Below, one piece after another: positions 21,613 to 30,239 of a stretch of DNA of 64,000 nucleotides. Source of the stretch: a virus; the IMG/VR virus record IMGVR_UViG_3300035181_001013, positions 62,001 to 126,000 of that record; one strand, written 5' to 3'. The position numbers were made by a program, and so were the translations under genes. The number at the start of each line of letters is the position of its first letter. Within the stretch, counting starts at the first letter, position 1. Below the pieces are notes generated by a model, which saw only the letters and a list, made by a program, of their open reading frames with translations, was not told the origin of the DNA and ran no database searches.

Positions 21613-22182
21613 ATGTCACAAATCATATTTATAGACATCGACGGACCACTACTTCCACGTAGAGCTTGGTGTCTACCTGAAAATATTCAACTTTTAAATG
21701 AATCCCGAAAATCTGGAAATCATCCCTTTGGACACAAGGATTTACACAACATTGTTAAATTTGACCCAATTGCCGTCAGTTTCTTTAACGTGTGGACAGA
21801 GAACAATGATGTTGTTGGAGTTATTTCATCAAACTGGTTTCATTATGCGTCTCGAGAACAAATTGAACTGACATTCAAAAACAACAATTTGAAAATTCAG
21901 TTACACCAAAATTGGCACACACCAAGAGCCGGTGATGGTGGGAGAACTGAAGAAATAAAACGTTGGTTGGATGTTCATTATGTTGACAATTTCATCATCG
22001 TTGATGATGACCCTGACTTAATAAGTCCGTCTGCTTCCATATTAATACCTGATATTGAATCACATCTACTTTATATACAGTATGAGATTGGCTTGACATT
22101 GGAACACCACGCTCGGGCTTGTAACCTACTAAACGTGGATTTTTCCCATCAAGGATTACCAAAATTAACATATCAAATATAA
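21613..22182 (+). CDS. HAD-family phosphatase, HAD_SAK type
   Basis: 189 residues. FIDIDGPLLP (nucleophile aspartates), VVGVISSNWFH (the SSNW variant of motif II) and FIIVDDDPD (motif III) match the HAD domain found in Swiss-Army-knife RNA repair proteins. The family is thought to remove phosphates from RNA ends. Next genes: ligase-like, NMNAT-like and CCA-adding-like enzymes. Confidence 0.7.
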   Translation: MSQIIFIDIDGPLLPRRAWCLPENIQLLNESRKSGNHPFGHKDLHNIVKFDPIAVSFFNVWTENNDVVGVISSNWFHYASREQIELTFKNNNLKIQLHQNWHTPRAGDGGRTEEIKRWLDVHYVDNFIIVDDDPDLISPSASILIPDIESHLLYIQYEIGLTLEHHARACNLLNVDFSHQGLPKLTYQI

Positions 22183-22189
22183 ATTAAAA

Positions 22190-23311
22190 GTGGAACATTT
22201 ACACGACATTTATACCAAAAAAGGTGACACCTATTTGGATAATCTTTTGAATGATACTGTGGTTATCAACGTGAAGATTGACCAGTGTGCATTTGTAATT
22301 AAGAAGAATGATGGAATATTTTCTTACCACGGAAGAGAAGGTCGTGGGGAAATTAATAACATAAAACGTTCAACGATGGACATTTATGAAGATTGCATTC
22401 ATCATATTGAGCCTCTTTTATCCAACAAAATTCCAGATAATTCTGAAATATATTTGGAATTGTTTAACGAAAAACTAAAAACTAAAGTCCAATATTCAAC
22501 TAAACCCAAAAACAACTTAATATTGTCATATATTAATCAGAGTGGTTCTACACTATTACCAACTAACCCTGAAAATAAACGTATTGCATCTCTATTAGAC
22601 ATTTCTGAACCTCCTGTGTTGTTCAGTGGAAAATTATCAGAAAACCAGAAAAAACAAATTAAATCATTTGTTATAACGTCAGCAGAAGAACGAAAACACA
22701 AATATGGCGGAAAAGAGTTTATTGAATATATTATGTCTATATTCAAAACACCAGAACACTTAAGTTGGTTACACGAAGGGGGATATGAGGGGCTTGTATT
22801 TTACTTTGAAAACAATAAATGTTCTGCAAAACTTGTGGACCCACTGTTTACTTCAGATAAACAAGAAGAACGATATAATGAAATGAGTGACTTTAAGAAA
22901 CTGTTAACGGATATTATATTTCAACATTTAGAAGAGGACGTGGATCTATATATAAAACATACCACATTCTCACTAGACGAAACCACAGATGACACTTTCA
23001 TTTACTTTATATCAAGATTAACATTGTTAATGTGTATGATACACAGTGAAGAACTTAAAAACCTTAACCAATTTATGTTAGTTCAAAAAGAGCAACGTTT
23101 TTCTAACATAACGTATTCACTTCTTCCGTTGTTTATGGGTCCATTAATTAATAATTATCATTGGTGGGCTGAAGAATTATACATCACTCTTGCCAATCTT
23201 TTACAAAAAGAAAAGAAAAGAATAAATATAAAACAAGGGTTAACACAAGAGCGAAAAGAAACTATTAATAGAATAGTTTCAGTGCTTCGTGAACAAGGAA
23301 TAGTGAAATGA
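22190..23311 (+). CDS. RNA/DNA ligase-like nucleotidyltransferase
   Basis: 373 residues, GTG start. INVKIDQCAFVI resembles ligase motif I (KxDG), with Q in place of G; IYLELF could be motif III, YEGLVFY is like motif IV (EG.V) and AKLVDPLF sits where motif V would be. The changed motif I leaves activity uncertain. The C-terminal third is helical. Overlaps the NMNAT-like gene as ATGA. Confidence 0.5.
   Translation: MEHLHDIYTKKGDTYLDNLLNDTVVINVKIDQCAFVIKKNDGIFSYHGREGRGEINNIKRSTMDIYEDCIHHIEPLLSNKIPDNSEIYLELFNEKLKTKVQYSTKPKNNLILSYINQSGSTLLPTNPENKRIASLLDISEPPVLFSGKLSENQKKQIKSFVITSAEERKHKYGGKEFIEYIMSIFKTPEHLSWLHEGGYEGLVFYFENNKCSAKLVDPLFTSDKQEERYNEMSDFKKLLTDIIFQHLEEDVDLYIKHTTFSLDETTDDTFIYFISRLTLLMCMIHSEELKNLNQFMLVQKEQRFSNITYSLLPLFMGPLINNYHWWAEELYITLANLLQKEKKRINIKQGLTQERKETINRIVSVLREQGIVK
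23221..23228 (+). promoter_or_regulatory. late-type box AATAAATA
   Basis: Inside the ligase-like gene, 79 bp before the NMNAT-like start; could give it separate late expression. Confidence 0.35.
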
Positions 23312-24093
23312 CAAAGACGTTTAAACAGTATCTCATTGAAGAAGGACAAGAATATGATTTATTTGTGGGACGATTCCAACCGTTCCACAAAGGGCACGCT
23401 TCTATAATTGAATCTATGAAGAATCCTATAATCGCAGTTGTTAAAGGCAAAAACTCTTCAGAAGATAAAGTTAACAATCCATTATCGTTTAAACAACAAA
23501 AATCGTTAATACATGAAGTATTTCCTTCTGCAATTGTAATCGAAGTAATGAACGCTAACTTAAATGGAATGTTGTTTCATTTAAAAAACGAAGGAAAACA
23601 AATTCGTGCAATTTATGCTGGTGAAGACAGAATTAAGCGATATAGAGAAATTGTTGAAGAGAGTAACAAAAAGACAGGATTGAATATTCAAGTAAAACAA
23701 ACACCCCGAATTACATCCGCAACAGATGTAAGAGAAGCAATTCGGACAAATAATTTCGAAGAATATATACAGTTAATGCCTATGCAATTAGCTAATGAAG
23801 ACACATTTATGAAATTACAATCATCTATGCTAATCGAACAACGAAATTCAGAATACCGTGCTTGGTCTGATATGAACGATAGAGTAACACTACGCCGGAA
23901 AGAATCAAGAGAAGAAGTAGAACAACGTGTAATTAAACAAATGCAAGACAGTAGAAGAGCGGCGGAACAAGAACGACTCAAAAAGGAATTAGAAGTTCAC
24001 AAAACGGCTTTATCAAAAACAAAGCCTGGAACTCCTGCTCACGAAATAATCAAAAAGAAAATTGCACAACATGAACAAAAAATGAATAGTTAA
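23308..24093 (+). CDS. NMNAT-like nucleotidyltransferase with capsid-targeting-like leader
   Basis: 261 residues. Residues 1-12 (MTKTFKQYLIEE) closely resemble the T4 internal protein leader MKTYQEFIAE. Then FVGRFQPFHKGH (HxGH at 27-30) and ITSATDVR (ISxT-like motif) mark a nicotinamide/nicotinate mononucleotide adenylyltransferase or related enzyme. The C-terminal 80 residues form a charged coiled coil unlike standard NMNATs. It may rebuild NAD after host NAD-depleting defence, or act in RNA repair beside the ligase-like gene. Confidence 0.7.
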   Translation: MTKTFKQYLIEEGQEYDLFVGRFQPFHKGHASIIESMKNPIIAVVKGKNSSEDKVNNPLSFKQQKSLIHEVFPSAIVIEVMNANLNGMLFHLKNEGKQIRAIYAGEDRIKRYREIVEESNKKTGLNIQVKQTPRITSATDVREAIRTNNFEEYIQLMPMQLANEDTFMKLQSSMLIEQRNSEYRAWSDMNDRVTLRRKESREEVEQRVIKQMQDSRRAAEQERLKKELEVHKTALSKTKPGTPAHEIIKKKIAQHEQKMNS

Positions 24094-24113
24094 CTGTTCA
24101 TTTTTTGTTTGTA
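24079..24113 (+). terminator. symmetrical hairpin terminator
   Basis: AACAAAAAATGAA and TTCATTTTTTGTT are perfect 13-base arms spanning the stop codon of the NMNAT-like gene. Confidence 0.65.
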
Positions 24114-24141
24114 AATACATTCAACGACAAACAAAGCAAAC

Positions 24142-24390
24142 ATGAACACACGCCTATTAACAGACTTAATCACAGACTTAATTGAGTCTATCAAGAACAA
24201 CGACGATTATATGACAAAATCACGAAAGTTCAATGAACTGGCACGATATATTGGTCCAGTTGAGTTAAACGGTCTTCGTGAAGCATGGGGATACTTTGAA
24301 GCTCCAAGTTCTATGGTATATTCATATGCGTTTGACGACACTTTCGATTATCTCCTCCAAAAATATAAGGGTATACAAATTAGCAGTTGA
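24142..24390 (+). CDS. unknown helical protein
   Basis: 82 residues, helical. Contains NGLREAWGYFEAPSS. No family recognised. Confidence 0.55.
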   Translation: MNTRLLTDLITDLIESIKNNDDYMTKSRKFNELARYIGPVELNGLREAWGYFEAPSSMVYSYAFDDTFDYLLQKYKGIQISS

Positions 24391-24448
24391 CATTTCTTCG
24401 TTTGAGGGGTAAGGTATTATCGCATTATTAACTATGATAATACTCTTT

Positions 24449-24775
24449 ATGAAAACCCACACATTACGAAAATCAAAAACACCAGGGCGTAAAATTCTTA
24501 CGTTCACACCCGGTTTTGTAGAAACAATCGTTGAAGCCCATCCTTGGGCAGCACGGGCCTTTATTGGTTGTGTTCTCAAAGAGACTAACGCGTCTCTTGA
24601 TATGGATCAACAACTTTTATTAACAGAACGAATTAAACCAATACCCACAACATCTTACGAACAACACACGATACTACACTGGTTACAACAAGGTATACGT
24701 GTTCTTGATACTACATTACCAGTTTTATTATCAACACTGGATTTTGCTGCAAAAAGGATCTTTGATGAAAATTGA
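24449..24775 (+). CDS. unknown protein upstream of the CCA-like gene
   Basis: 108 residues from ATG 24449 (an in-frame ATG at 24434 is also possible). Basic N terminus (MKTHTLRKSKTPGRK), helical after that. It overlaps the next gene by 11 bases, so the two are coupled and may act together on tRNA; that is inference. Confidence 0.55.
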   Translation: MKTHTLRKSKTPGRKILTFTPGFVETIVEAHPWAARAFIGCVLKETNASLDMDQQLLLTERIKPIPTTSYEQHTILHWLQQGIRVLDTTLPVLLSTLDFAAKRIFDEN

Positions 24776-25409
24776 TTTTAAAAGAACGTGCCCAATTAAG
24801 TTATTCCCAATTATTACAGTACTAAACGCATTTTCTGACAACAATTACGTTGTGGGGGGAGCGACTCGTGATTTGTTGATGGAAAAAACTCCAAATGATT
24901 ACGACATCGTTACGGATATCCCAATGAAACGGTTAATCGAACTGTTTGAAGACGGTGGATTTGAAGTGTCTTTGACTGGTGTCGCACACTTTGTGCTTAA
25001 CGTCCATTTCAGTAGTTATACCGTTGAAGTCAGCAATTTCCGAAAAGATGTGGTATGTGATGGTCGCCACGCGGAAGTTGAATTGGGAACAATCGATGAT
25101 GATGCTCACCGTCGCGATTTTACCGTAAACGCATTATACATTAACACCAAAACGATGGAGCTTATTGACCCAACTGGTATGGGAATGGACGATATTAAAA
25201 CGAGAACGTTACGTTTTGTTGGAAAACCCAAAGACCGTATCAAAGAAGACTACTTGAGGGTAATCCGTTTTTACAGATTTGTTGGCCGTGGATTTACTCC
25301 AGACCCGAAATCTTTAAAGGCTTGTCGAGAAATGTTCAACGAAGCATACACCAGTGTCGCAGCCGAACGCGTTCGGGTTGAAATTGAAAAAATCGTTGGG
25401 ATTGATTAG
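24765..25409 (+). CDS. cca: short CCA-adding enzyme or poly(A) polymerase-like protein
   Basis: 214 residues from ATG 24765, chosen because AAAAAGGA is well placed. VVGGATRDLL (GG..RD), NDYDIVTD (metal-binding aspartates), RRDFTVNALYI and DYLRVIRFYRFVG are the head and neck motifs of class II tRNA nucleotidyltransferases. Typical enzymes have about 400 residues; the body and tail domains that grip tRNA are missing. Several tRNAs here lack an encoded CCA, which gives it a job. Confidence 0.8.
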   Translation: MKIDFKRTCPIKLFPIITVLNAFSDNNYVVGGATRDLLMEKTPNDYDIVTDIPMKRLIELFEDGGFEVSLTGVAHFVLNVHFSSYTVEVSNFRKDVVCDGRHAEVELGTIDDDAHRRDFTVNALYINTKTMELIDPTGMGMDDIKTRTLRFVGKPKDRIKEDYLRVIRFYRFVGRGFTPDPKSLKACREMFNEAYTSVAAERVRVEIEKIVGID

Positions 25410-25453
25410 GAAGAATAATGAAAAAAACACAAATTTAGTATTAACCGAATAAA

Positions 25454-25630
25454 ATGAAATGTCCTAATTGTGGAGCTGCGTTTGTTTTTAGGAACAATAA
25501 CTTAACAGTTAATACGTATACAACAGATGAACAATCTATTAATGTTATCATTAAATGTCCAATCTGTTACCACAGATATCAAATACCTGTTTCAATTGAC
25601 GACGGTATTGATTTAGATGAAGGGAAATAA
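25454..25630 (+). CDS. 58-residue zinc ribbon
   Basis: CPNCGAAF at the start and CPICYHRY near residue 35, typical of a two-CxxC zinc ribbon. Ends three bases before the next ATG region. Unknown role. Confidence 0.6.
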   Translation: MKCPNCGAAFVFRNNNLTVNTYTTDEQSINVIIKCPICYHRYQIPVSIDDGIDLDEGK

Positions 25631-25631
25631 A

Positions 25632-25844
25632 ATGGAATATGAAGAACACCGAGAACAAGTATCAAAGTTTTTTGAACAAGATGACCCCGAGTTAGTCGGT
25701 GATCTCTCCGAAGCGTTATATGCGATGGATGAATTTGGTCTGTGGCCTGATGATGTAACTGTAAGTGAAGAACAAGCTATTACATGTTGGGCGGTCGTGG
25801 AAAAATTACGAAAAAAGAAGTTTCCAAAAAAACTAGTAATGTAG
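25632..25844 (+). CDS. unknown acidic protein
   Basis: 70 residues from ATG 25632 rather than 25617, since the latter overlaps the zinc ribbon. Acidic N terminus, lysine-rich end. Unknown. Confidence 0.5.
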   Translation: MEYEEHREQVSKFFEQDDPELVGDLSEALYAMDEFGLWPDDVTVSEEQAITCWAVVEKLRKKKFPKKLVM

Positions 25845-25847
25845 TTG

Positions 25848-25876
25848 TTGACCCTTATGTCTTCATGATGTATAAT
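25848..25876 (+). promoter_or_regulatory. sigma-70-like promoter
   Basis: TTGACC, 17 bp, TATAAT, 31 bp before the Acb1-like gene; gives it independent early expression. Confidence 0.75.
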
Positions 25877-25907
25877 TATATTTGATATAAAATTTGGGGT
25901 TTACATC

Positions 25908-26321
25908 ATGACGACTAATTGGGTTAAAGCAACAGGGAAACTTGTATATGAACCAAAACGTCCAGAACTTCGGAAAACTCGCCAAAACGATGATTGGTGG
26001 TTAATCGTCGAAACGGACCCCCGTATTGCAAATTATTACAATTGGTGGGTTGAAAGAATGTGGGGGCTTCGACTTCAACTTCCAGCGTGGAAAGCTCATG
26101 TCACAGTTCTTGATGGACGGTATCCAGTTAAGCCTGAATTTCGAAACACGTGGAAAGCTCATGCTGGTGAAATCATCACGTTCGAATACAATGTTGAATT
26201 TGAACAACATTGGAAATTCTTCGCACTTCCTGTTCGTAGCAAAAAATTAAACGACTATAGAAAAGAACTTGGATTCAAACCAATTAACAATATGCATATT
26301 ACTTTTGGGAGAATGGTGTGA
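25908..26321 (+). CDS. acb1: Acb1-like 2H phosphoesterase (anti-CBASS)
   Basis: 137 residues. The N terminus (KATGKLVYEPKRPELRKT, then YYNWW) matches my recollection of the T4 gene 57B/Acb1 family. Two HxT motifs, AHVTVL (near residue 66) and MHITFG (near 131), form the 2H phosphoesterase active site. Acb1 cleaves cyclic oligonucleotide signals of CBASS immunity. It lies directly before the rII genes behind its own promoter. Confidence 0.8.
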   Translation: MTTNWVKATGKLVYEPKRPELRKTRQNDDWWLIVETDPRIANYYNWWVERMWGLRLQLPAWKAHVTVLDGRYPVKPEFRNTWKAHAGEIITFEYNVEFEQHWKFFALPVRSKKLNDYRKELGFKPINNMHITFGRMV

Positions 26322-26488
26322 ACGACATAAAAGTTGACTTTATTACGAAAAAAAACGAGAATGGGTAGGGGTTGTATTATCTACAAAGAACGATATTACG
26401 CTTTACCTATAGATGTTGTGCTTGACTATAAAAGGTTGACTACAAAAGGTTGAAAGATAAAGAACTTAAAGAATTGGAGAATAAATGA
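26318..26488 (+). pseudogene. small gene broken by a 14-bp tandem duplication
   Basis: GTG 26318 overlaps the previous stop. MNDIKVDFITKK, EWVGVVLSTKNDITLYL, PIDVVLDYKRL and KDKELKELENK read through in successive frames to a TGA overlapping the rIIA ATG. The near-repeat TATAAAAGGTTGAC/TACAAAAGGTTGAA explains one frame change; a second shift lies earlier in an A-run. Confidence 0.5.
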
Positions 26489-28629
26489 AACAGGAAGTAA
26501 TTCAGAAAACTGTTGAACGTGGCGGCAATTTTACTGAAAAAGCTTTTACTATTAAAGCTGACGCTAAAATGTTTAACCTTTTATCAGATAAAATATATGC
26601 CGATAAAACAGGAGCTGTAATACGAGAGCTTGCAAGTAACGCAAAAGATGCTCATACAGTAGCAGGAAAAGAAAATATTCCTTTTGACATTCATGTTCCG
26701 AATGAAATGTATCCTCACTTCTCTGTTCGTGATTATGGAAAAGGTTTAACTCACACGGAAATGTTTGACATCTATACTACATATTCGGAGAGTACTAAAA
26801 ATTCATCCAACAGAGAAATTGGAGCTTTTGGGGTTGGTGCGAAGAGTCCGTTTGCGTATACAGATAATTTTACAATCGTGTCCCGAATCGAACAATTTAA
26901 ACGAACATACACTGCTTATATTGGCGAAGAAGGAATCCCGGTTCTTGCTCTAATAAACGAAGAACCGAACGACGAACCTTCTGGTTTGGAAGTAATCGTT
27001 CCAATTAAACAATACGATTTTAATGTATTTCAACTCAAGGTTTTTTCTGTATTACAATATTTTACTCCTTTACCAAACATAAAGGGACTTGCACCTGAAC
27101 GAGTTGCGTTCGACAGTCATGAATATCTTATAAGAGGAACAAACTGGGGATTGAGAACAAAACGATTTGGAGGTCCACGAGTAATTCAAGGTGGGGTTTT
27201 TTACCCAGTTAATTTTAATTCAGTATACAAACAAGATATTCCAGACTGTGTTAGCTCACTGATAAATTCTCCAATAGATTTTTATTTTGATATGTTTGAT
27301 GATAACAATGAACGTGGAAATCTAGACGTTGCATTGTCACGTGAAGCACTTTCTTATGATGCTTACACGTGCGAACAATTAAAAAAGACTCTCGTTTCAA
27401 CTCAAAATGAAATTGTCGACAAAATGGTTAAAGATTTAGACGCTCTACCCACCTTTTGGGAAGCCTGCAAACAGTTCACTGCACTTTTCCGTTCGTTTGG
27501 AAGCATTCTCCCCCACAACTTAAAATGGAAAAATGGTAAAGCATTAGATGTTCAGTTTAATTTTAAACAATCTTTAACTATAACGACACATATTACAATA
27601 AAAGTGTTTGCAAACCGACGAGGACACCGAACTGGAAAATATTTATCAAATGAAGTACGCGGAGAATATTCCAATTCTCACTTTTTTCTTAATAATAGTT
27701 CAAAGGGTGCGGGAATTCGAATTAAAGAACACGCAAAGAAACAACCAGGAGAACTGTATCTAATTTCTCTGGATTCGAATTCAGACGAGGCAAAACGAGC
27801 ATATGATGAATTAATTGATTTACTAGGAAACCCTCCAATAAAAAACGTTGATGAGTTGCCGCTCCCCGTTGTCACACAAACGACGAAGGTTAGAGTTGTT
27901 AATCAGCCAGGAACGATAAATTGTTATCAACGGAATGGCAGAATGCGGGTTACCAAACGGGACATGTGGAATTCTGTTTCTGTTGATATAAAGGATGGTG
28001 GGTATTATGTTGAACTAGATAGGTTTGGTGTTGCAATCAAAGATTCTGGTTCAACAGCTAACATTGATGACCTAGTGCAATTAATGTCACGCCTTAACCT
28101 CATTAAACCAAACATAACAGTCTATGGTGTAGGGCCAAGAGTTTTGAAACAACTCAAGAAAGAAAAACATTGGGTCAATTTAGTCGAATTAGCCCAACGA
28201 TCTTGTGAAGATCCAAGTGCTAAAAAAATGATATACACCAAGATGGTGTATGATCAACTCAGGGCACAGTCACTTCCCCTACTCAAACTCTTTTTAAGAC
28301 TTGGTCTTGTCGAAAAACAAAAATCTTTCAAACAGTTTTCAGTGGATATAAAGGATGAAAATGTAAAAGAATTCTTTACATCTTTATCACAAGAACATCA
28401 ATATAACTATGATACAATATCTTATTGGAGCCGGTTGGGAAATACAGTTCAAGCAAAAACTGATTCAAAGGAAAATATTTATAAAGTGGGAAAATCCAAA
28501 GTAGACTTTTACCAAAAATTATGGGATAATATTATCATTAAATACCCAATATTAAAATATTTAGATTTTGAACAAATGATAAATGAGAATTTTGATAATG
28601 ATTTCATACAATTTATTAACGGAGATTAA
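26485..28629 (+). CDS. rIIA: RIIA membrane-associated lysis regulator
   Basis: 714 residues, similar to T4 rIIA length. The N-terminal GHKL ATPase fold shows IRELASNAKDAH (Mg-ATP Asn), VRDYGKGL and GAFGVGAKSPF. With rIIB it affects lysis and exclusion by resident prophages. Followed after two bases by rIIB. The role is taken from T4; the sequence supports the family only. Confidence 0.9.
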   Translation: MKQEVIQKTVERGGNFTEKAFTIKADAKMFNLLSDKIYADKTGAVIRELASNAKDAHTVAGKENIPFDIHVPNEMYPHFSVRDYGKGLTHTEMFDIYTTYSESTKNSSNREIGAFGVGAKSPFAYTDNFTIVSRIEQFKRTYTAYIGEEGIPVLALINEEPNDEPSGLEVIVPIKQYDFNVFQLKVFSVLQYFTPLPNIKGLAPERVAFDSHEYLIRGTNWGLRTKRFGGPRVIQGGVFYPVNFNSVYKQDIPDCVSSLINSPIDFYFDMFDDNNERGNLDVALSREALSYDAYTCEQLKKTLVSTQNEIVDKMVKDLDALPTFWEACKQFTALFRSFGSILPHNLKWKNGKALDVQFNFKQSLTITTHITIKVFANRRGHRTGKYLSNEVRGEYSNSHFFLNNSSKGAGIRIKEHAKKQPGELYLISLDSNSDEAKRAYDELIDLLGNPPIKNVDELPLPVVTQTTKVRVVNQPGTINCYQRNGRMRVTKRDMWNSVSVDIKDGGYYVELDRFGVAIKDSGSTANIDDLVQLMSRLNLIKPNITVYGVGPRVLKQLKKEKHWVNLVELAQRSCEDPSAKKMIYTKMVYDQLRAQSLPLLKLFLRLGLVEKQKSFKQFSVDIKDENVKEFFTSLSQEHQYNYDTISYWSRLGNTVQAKTDSKENIYKVGKSKVDFYQKLWDNIIIKYPILKYLDFEQMINENFDNDFIQFINGD

Positions 28630-28631
28630 AA

Positions 28632-29618
28632 ATGGCTTACCCTTATATTATGACAGACACGTTTATATCAATTACGATTGATTCAAAAGCGTACACAATT
28701 GACCAGACTCACCGGAATTTCACTGAAGTCTATAACGCTATTCGCAACCAAGATTGGGAAAACATTGAATCACTTCTTAATATTAAAACTTGGTTTGACA
28801 AACAAATGAACCAACAACAAAATAATTTACTTTACATAGATTTTGACTATGAAGTCGTTACGTATGGTGGTAAAACGATTCACAATACACTCACTTCCCG
28901 AATTTTTAAAATGTGGAAAGATGGTTTTGATGTTAAACCAATGGTGGAGTTTTTAGCAAATTTATTACAAAATCCAAGTTCAACGGCCGTTAATGAATTA
29001 TATGATTTTTTGGAATCTGGAAATATGCCAATTACTGAAGATGGTTGTTTTCTTGCTTACAAAAAAGTTGGATTAGATTATAAAGATATATACTCTGGAA
29101 CTTTTGACAATTCTGTAGGAAGTATATGTGAGATGTCAAGGGACCAAGTTGACGACAATCGAAATAATACCTGCTCAAAAGGATTACACTTCTGTTCTCA
29201 ATCATACCTCGAAAATTACGGTGGTAATCCTAATTATACAAGAGTTGTTTTAGTTAAAATCAACCCAGCAGATGTCGTATCTATTCCGAGGGACTACAAC
29301 AACACTAAAGGACGTTGTTGGAAATATGAAGTTTATGGAGAAGTTGATTCTGTAACAGCCCACAAACAAGATGTTTTTGAAAAAAGTGTGTATCCAACTA
29401 AACAATCTGGAGACCGTAGAGATATTAAACAAATTGAAAACAAACTGAATAATTTAACCAATGGTGAACTTGTTAAATTGTTCAACGACTTAACAAGTTC
29501 ACATTTGGTGAAATTTAGAGATAAAGCAACTGGTATTAAAAGAATACTACGCTGGGCGGAACTTGAAAACGAATCTTCCTCGCGAGTTGAGACGTTAAAG
29601 CAATATCTGGACTTATAA
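28632..29618 (+). CDS. rIIB: RIIB lysis regulator
   Basis: 328 residues. Typical rIIB pattern: IFKMWKDGFDVKPMVEFLANL, a segment with GCFLAYKKVGLDYKDIYSGT and SKGLHFCSQSYL, then WKYEVYGEV. Forms the rII pair with the preceding gene. Confidence 0.9.
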   Translation: MAYPYIMTDTFISITIDSKAYTIDQTHRNFTEVYNAIRNQDWENIESLLNIKTWFDKQMNQQQNNLLYIDFDYEVVTYGGKTIHNTLTSRIFKMWKDGFDVKPMVEFLANLLQNPSSTAVNELYDFLESGNMPITEDGCFLAYKKVGLDYKDIYSGTFDNSVGSICEMSRDQVDDNRNNTCSKGLHFCSQSYLENYGGNPNYTRVVLVKINPADVVSIPRDYNNTKGRCWKYEVYGEVDSVTAHKQDVFEKSVYPTKQSGDRRDIKQIENKLNNLTNGELVKLFNDLTSSHLVKFRDKATGIKRILRWAELENESSSRVETLKQYLDL

Positions 29619-29623
29619 TTCGG

Positions 29624-29668
29624 TTGACTTTTTAAGGTAAAGTGGGATAATGGGGTTATTAACCCCAT
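29624..29668 (+). promoter_or_regulatory. promoter with palindrome over the start site
   Basis: TTGACT (29624), 16 bp, GATAAT, immediately followed by ATGGGGTTA-T-TAACCCCAT (29650-29668), a perfect 9-bp palindrome at the expected transcription start. Likely repressor operator or 5' RNA hairpin. Confidence 0.6.
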
Positions 29669-29689
29669 TTTCTATTAGGAGATTGAAAA

Positions 29690-30184
29690 ATGAAAAGTAT
29701 TCTATTAAGCGTGTTGTTACTGTCGAGTAGTTTGTGTTATGCGGAAACAGAATACGTTCACGTTCTCGCCTCAAAACCTCAATTTGGAACTACAGGTATG
29801 AGACAAGTATGCGTCAATGATTATCAAACAGGAAAAGCACCACAACAATACATCCAACAAAATTCAAATATTGGAGCAGTTCTTGGAGCAATTGCTGGTG
29901 GTGTTATTGGACACTCAATTGGTGGAGGTAGTGGAAAATTGATTGCAACGGGTGTTGGTGCTGCCGTTGGAACAGTCACTGGGCAAGAACTGGCAAGTCC
30001 ACAAACTCCTTACTCACCCCAACCAGTTGTTCATTGTAACATGATTCCTGGAGATACAGTTATTATTGGTTATGTGCTAACAGTTCGTTCACATGGGAAA
30101 TTAAATACAGTTACATCTACAGAAAATATTCCAGTTGGTTCTCTTATTCCCGTCGAAACCAGTCTTTCCTTATCAACAAATTAA
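29690..30184 (+). CDS. secreted glycine-zipper envelope protein (SlyB/17-kDa-like)
   Basis: 164 residues. Signal peptide (cut near residue 19 after LCYA), then a glycine zipper: GAVLGAIAGGVIGHSIGGG and GVGAAVGTVTGQEL, as in SlyB and 17-kDa surface antigens. These sit at the outer membrane. A phage copy may change the infected envelope, for example to block superinfection. No lipobox cysteine at the cleavage site. Confidence 0.75.
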   Translation: MKSILLSVLLLSSSLCYAETEYVHVLASKPQFGTTGMRQVCVNDYQTGKAPQQYIQQNSNIGAVLGAIAGGVIGHSIGGGSGKLIATGVGAAVGTVTGQELASPQTPYSPQPVVHCNMIPGDTVIIGYVLTVRSHGKLNTVTSTENIPVGSLIPVETSLSLSTN

Positions 30185-30187
30185 TAG

Positions 30188-30216
30188 TTGAATTTTTATT
30201 CAAAATCCCATATACT
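30188..30216 (+). promoter_or_regulatory. sigma-70-like promoter
   Basis: TTGAAT, 17 bp, TATACT, 24 bp before the gene at 30240 and so in front of the DpdA-like operon. Confidence 0.65.
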
Positions 30217-30239
30217 ATCTAAAATGTAAAGGATATTAT

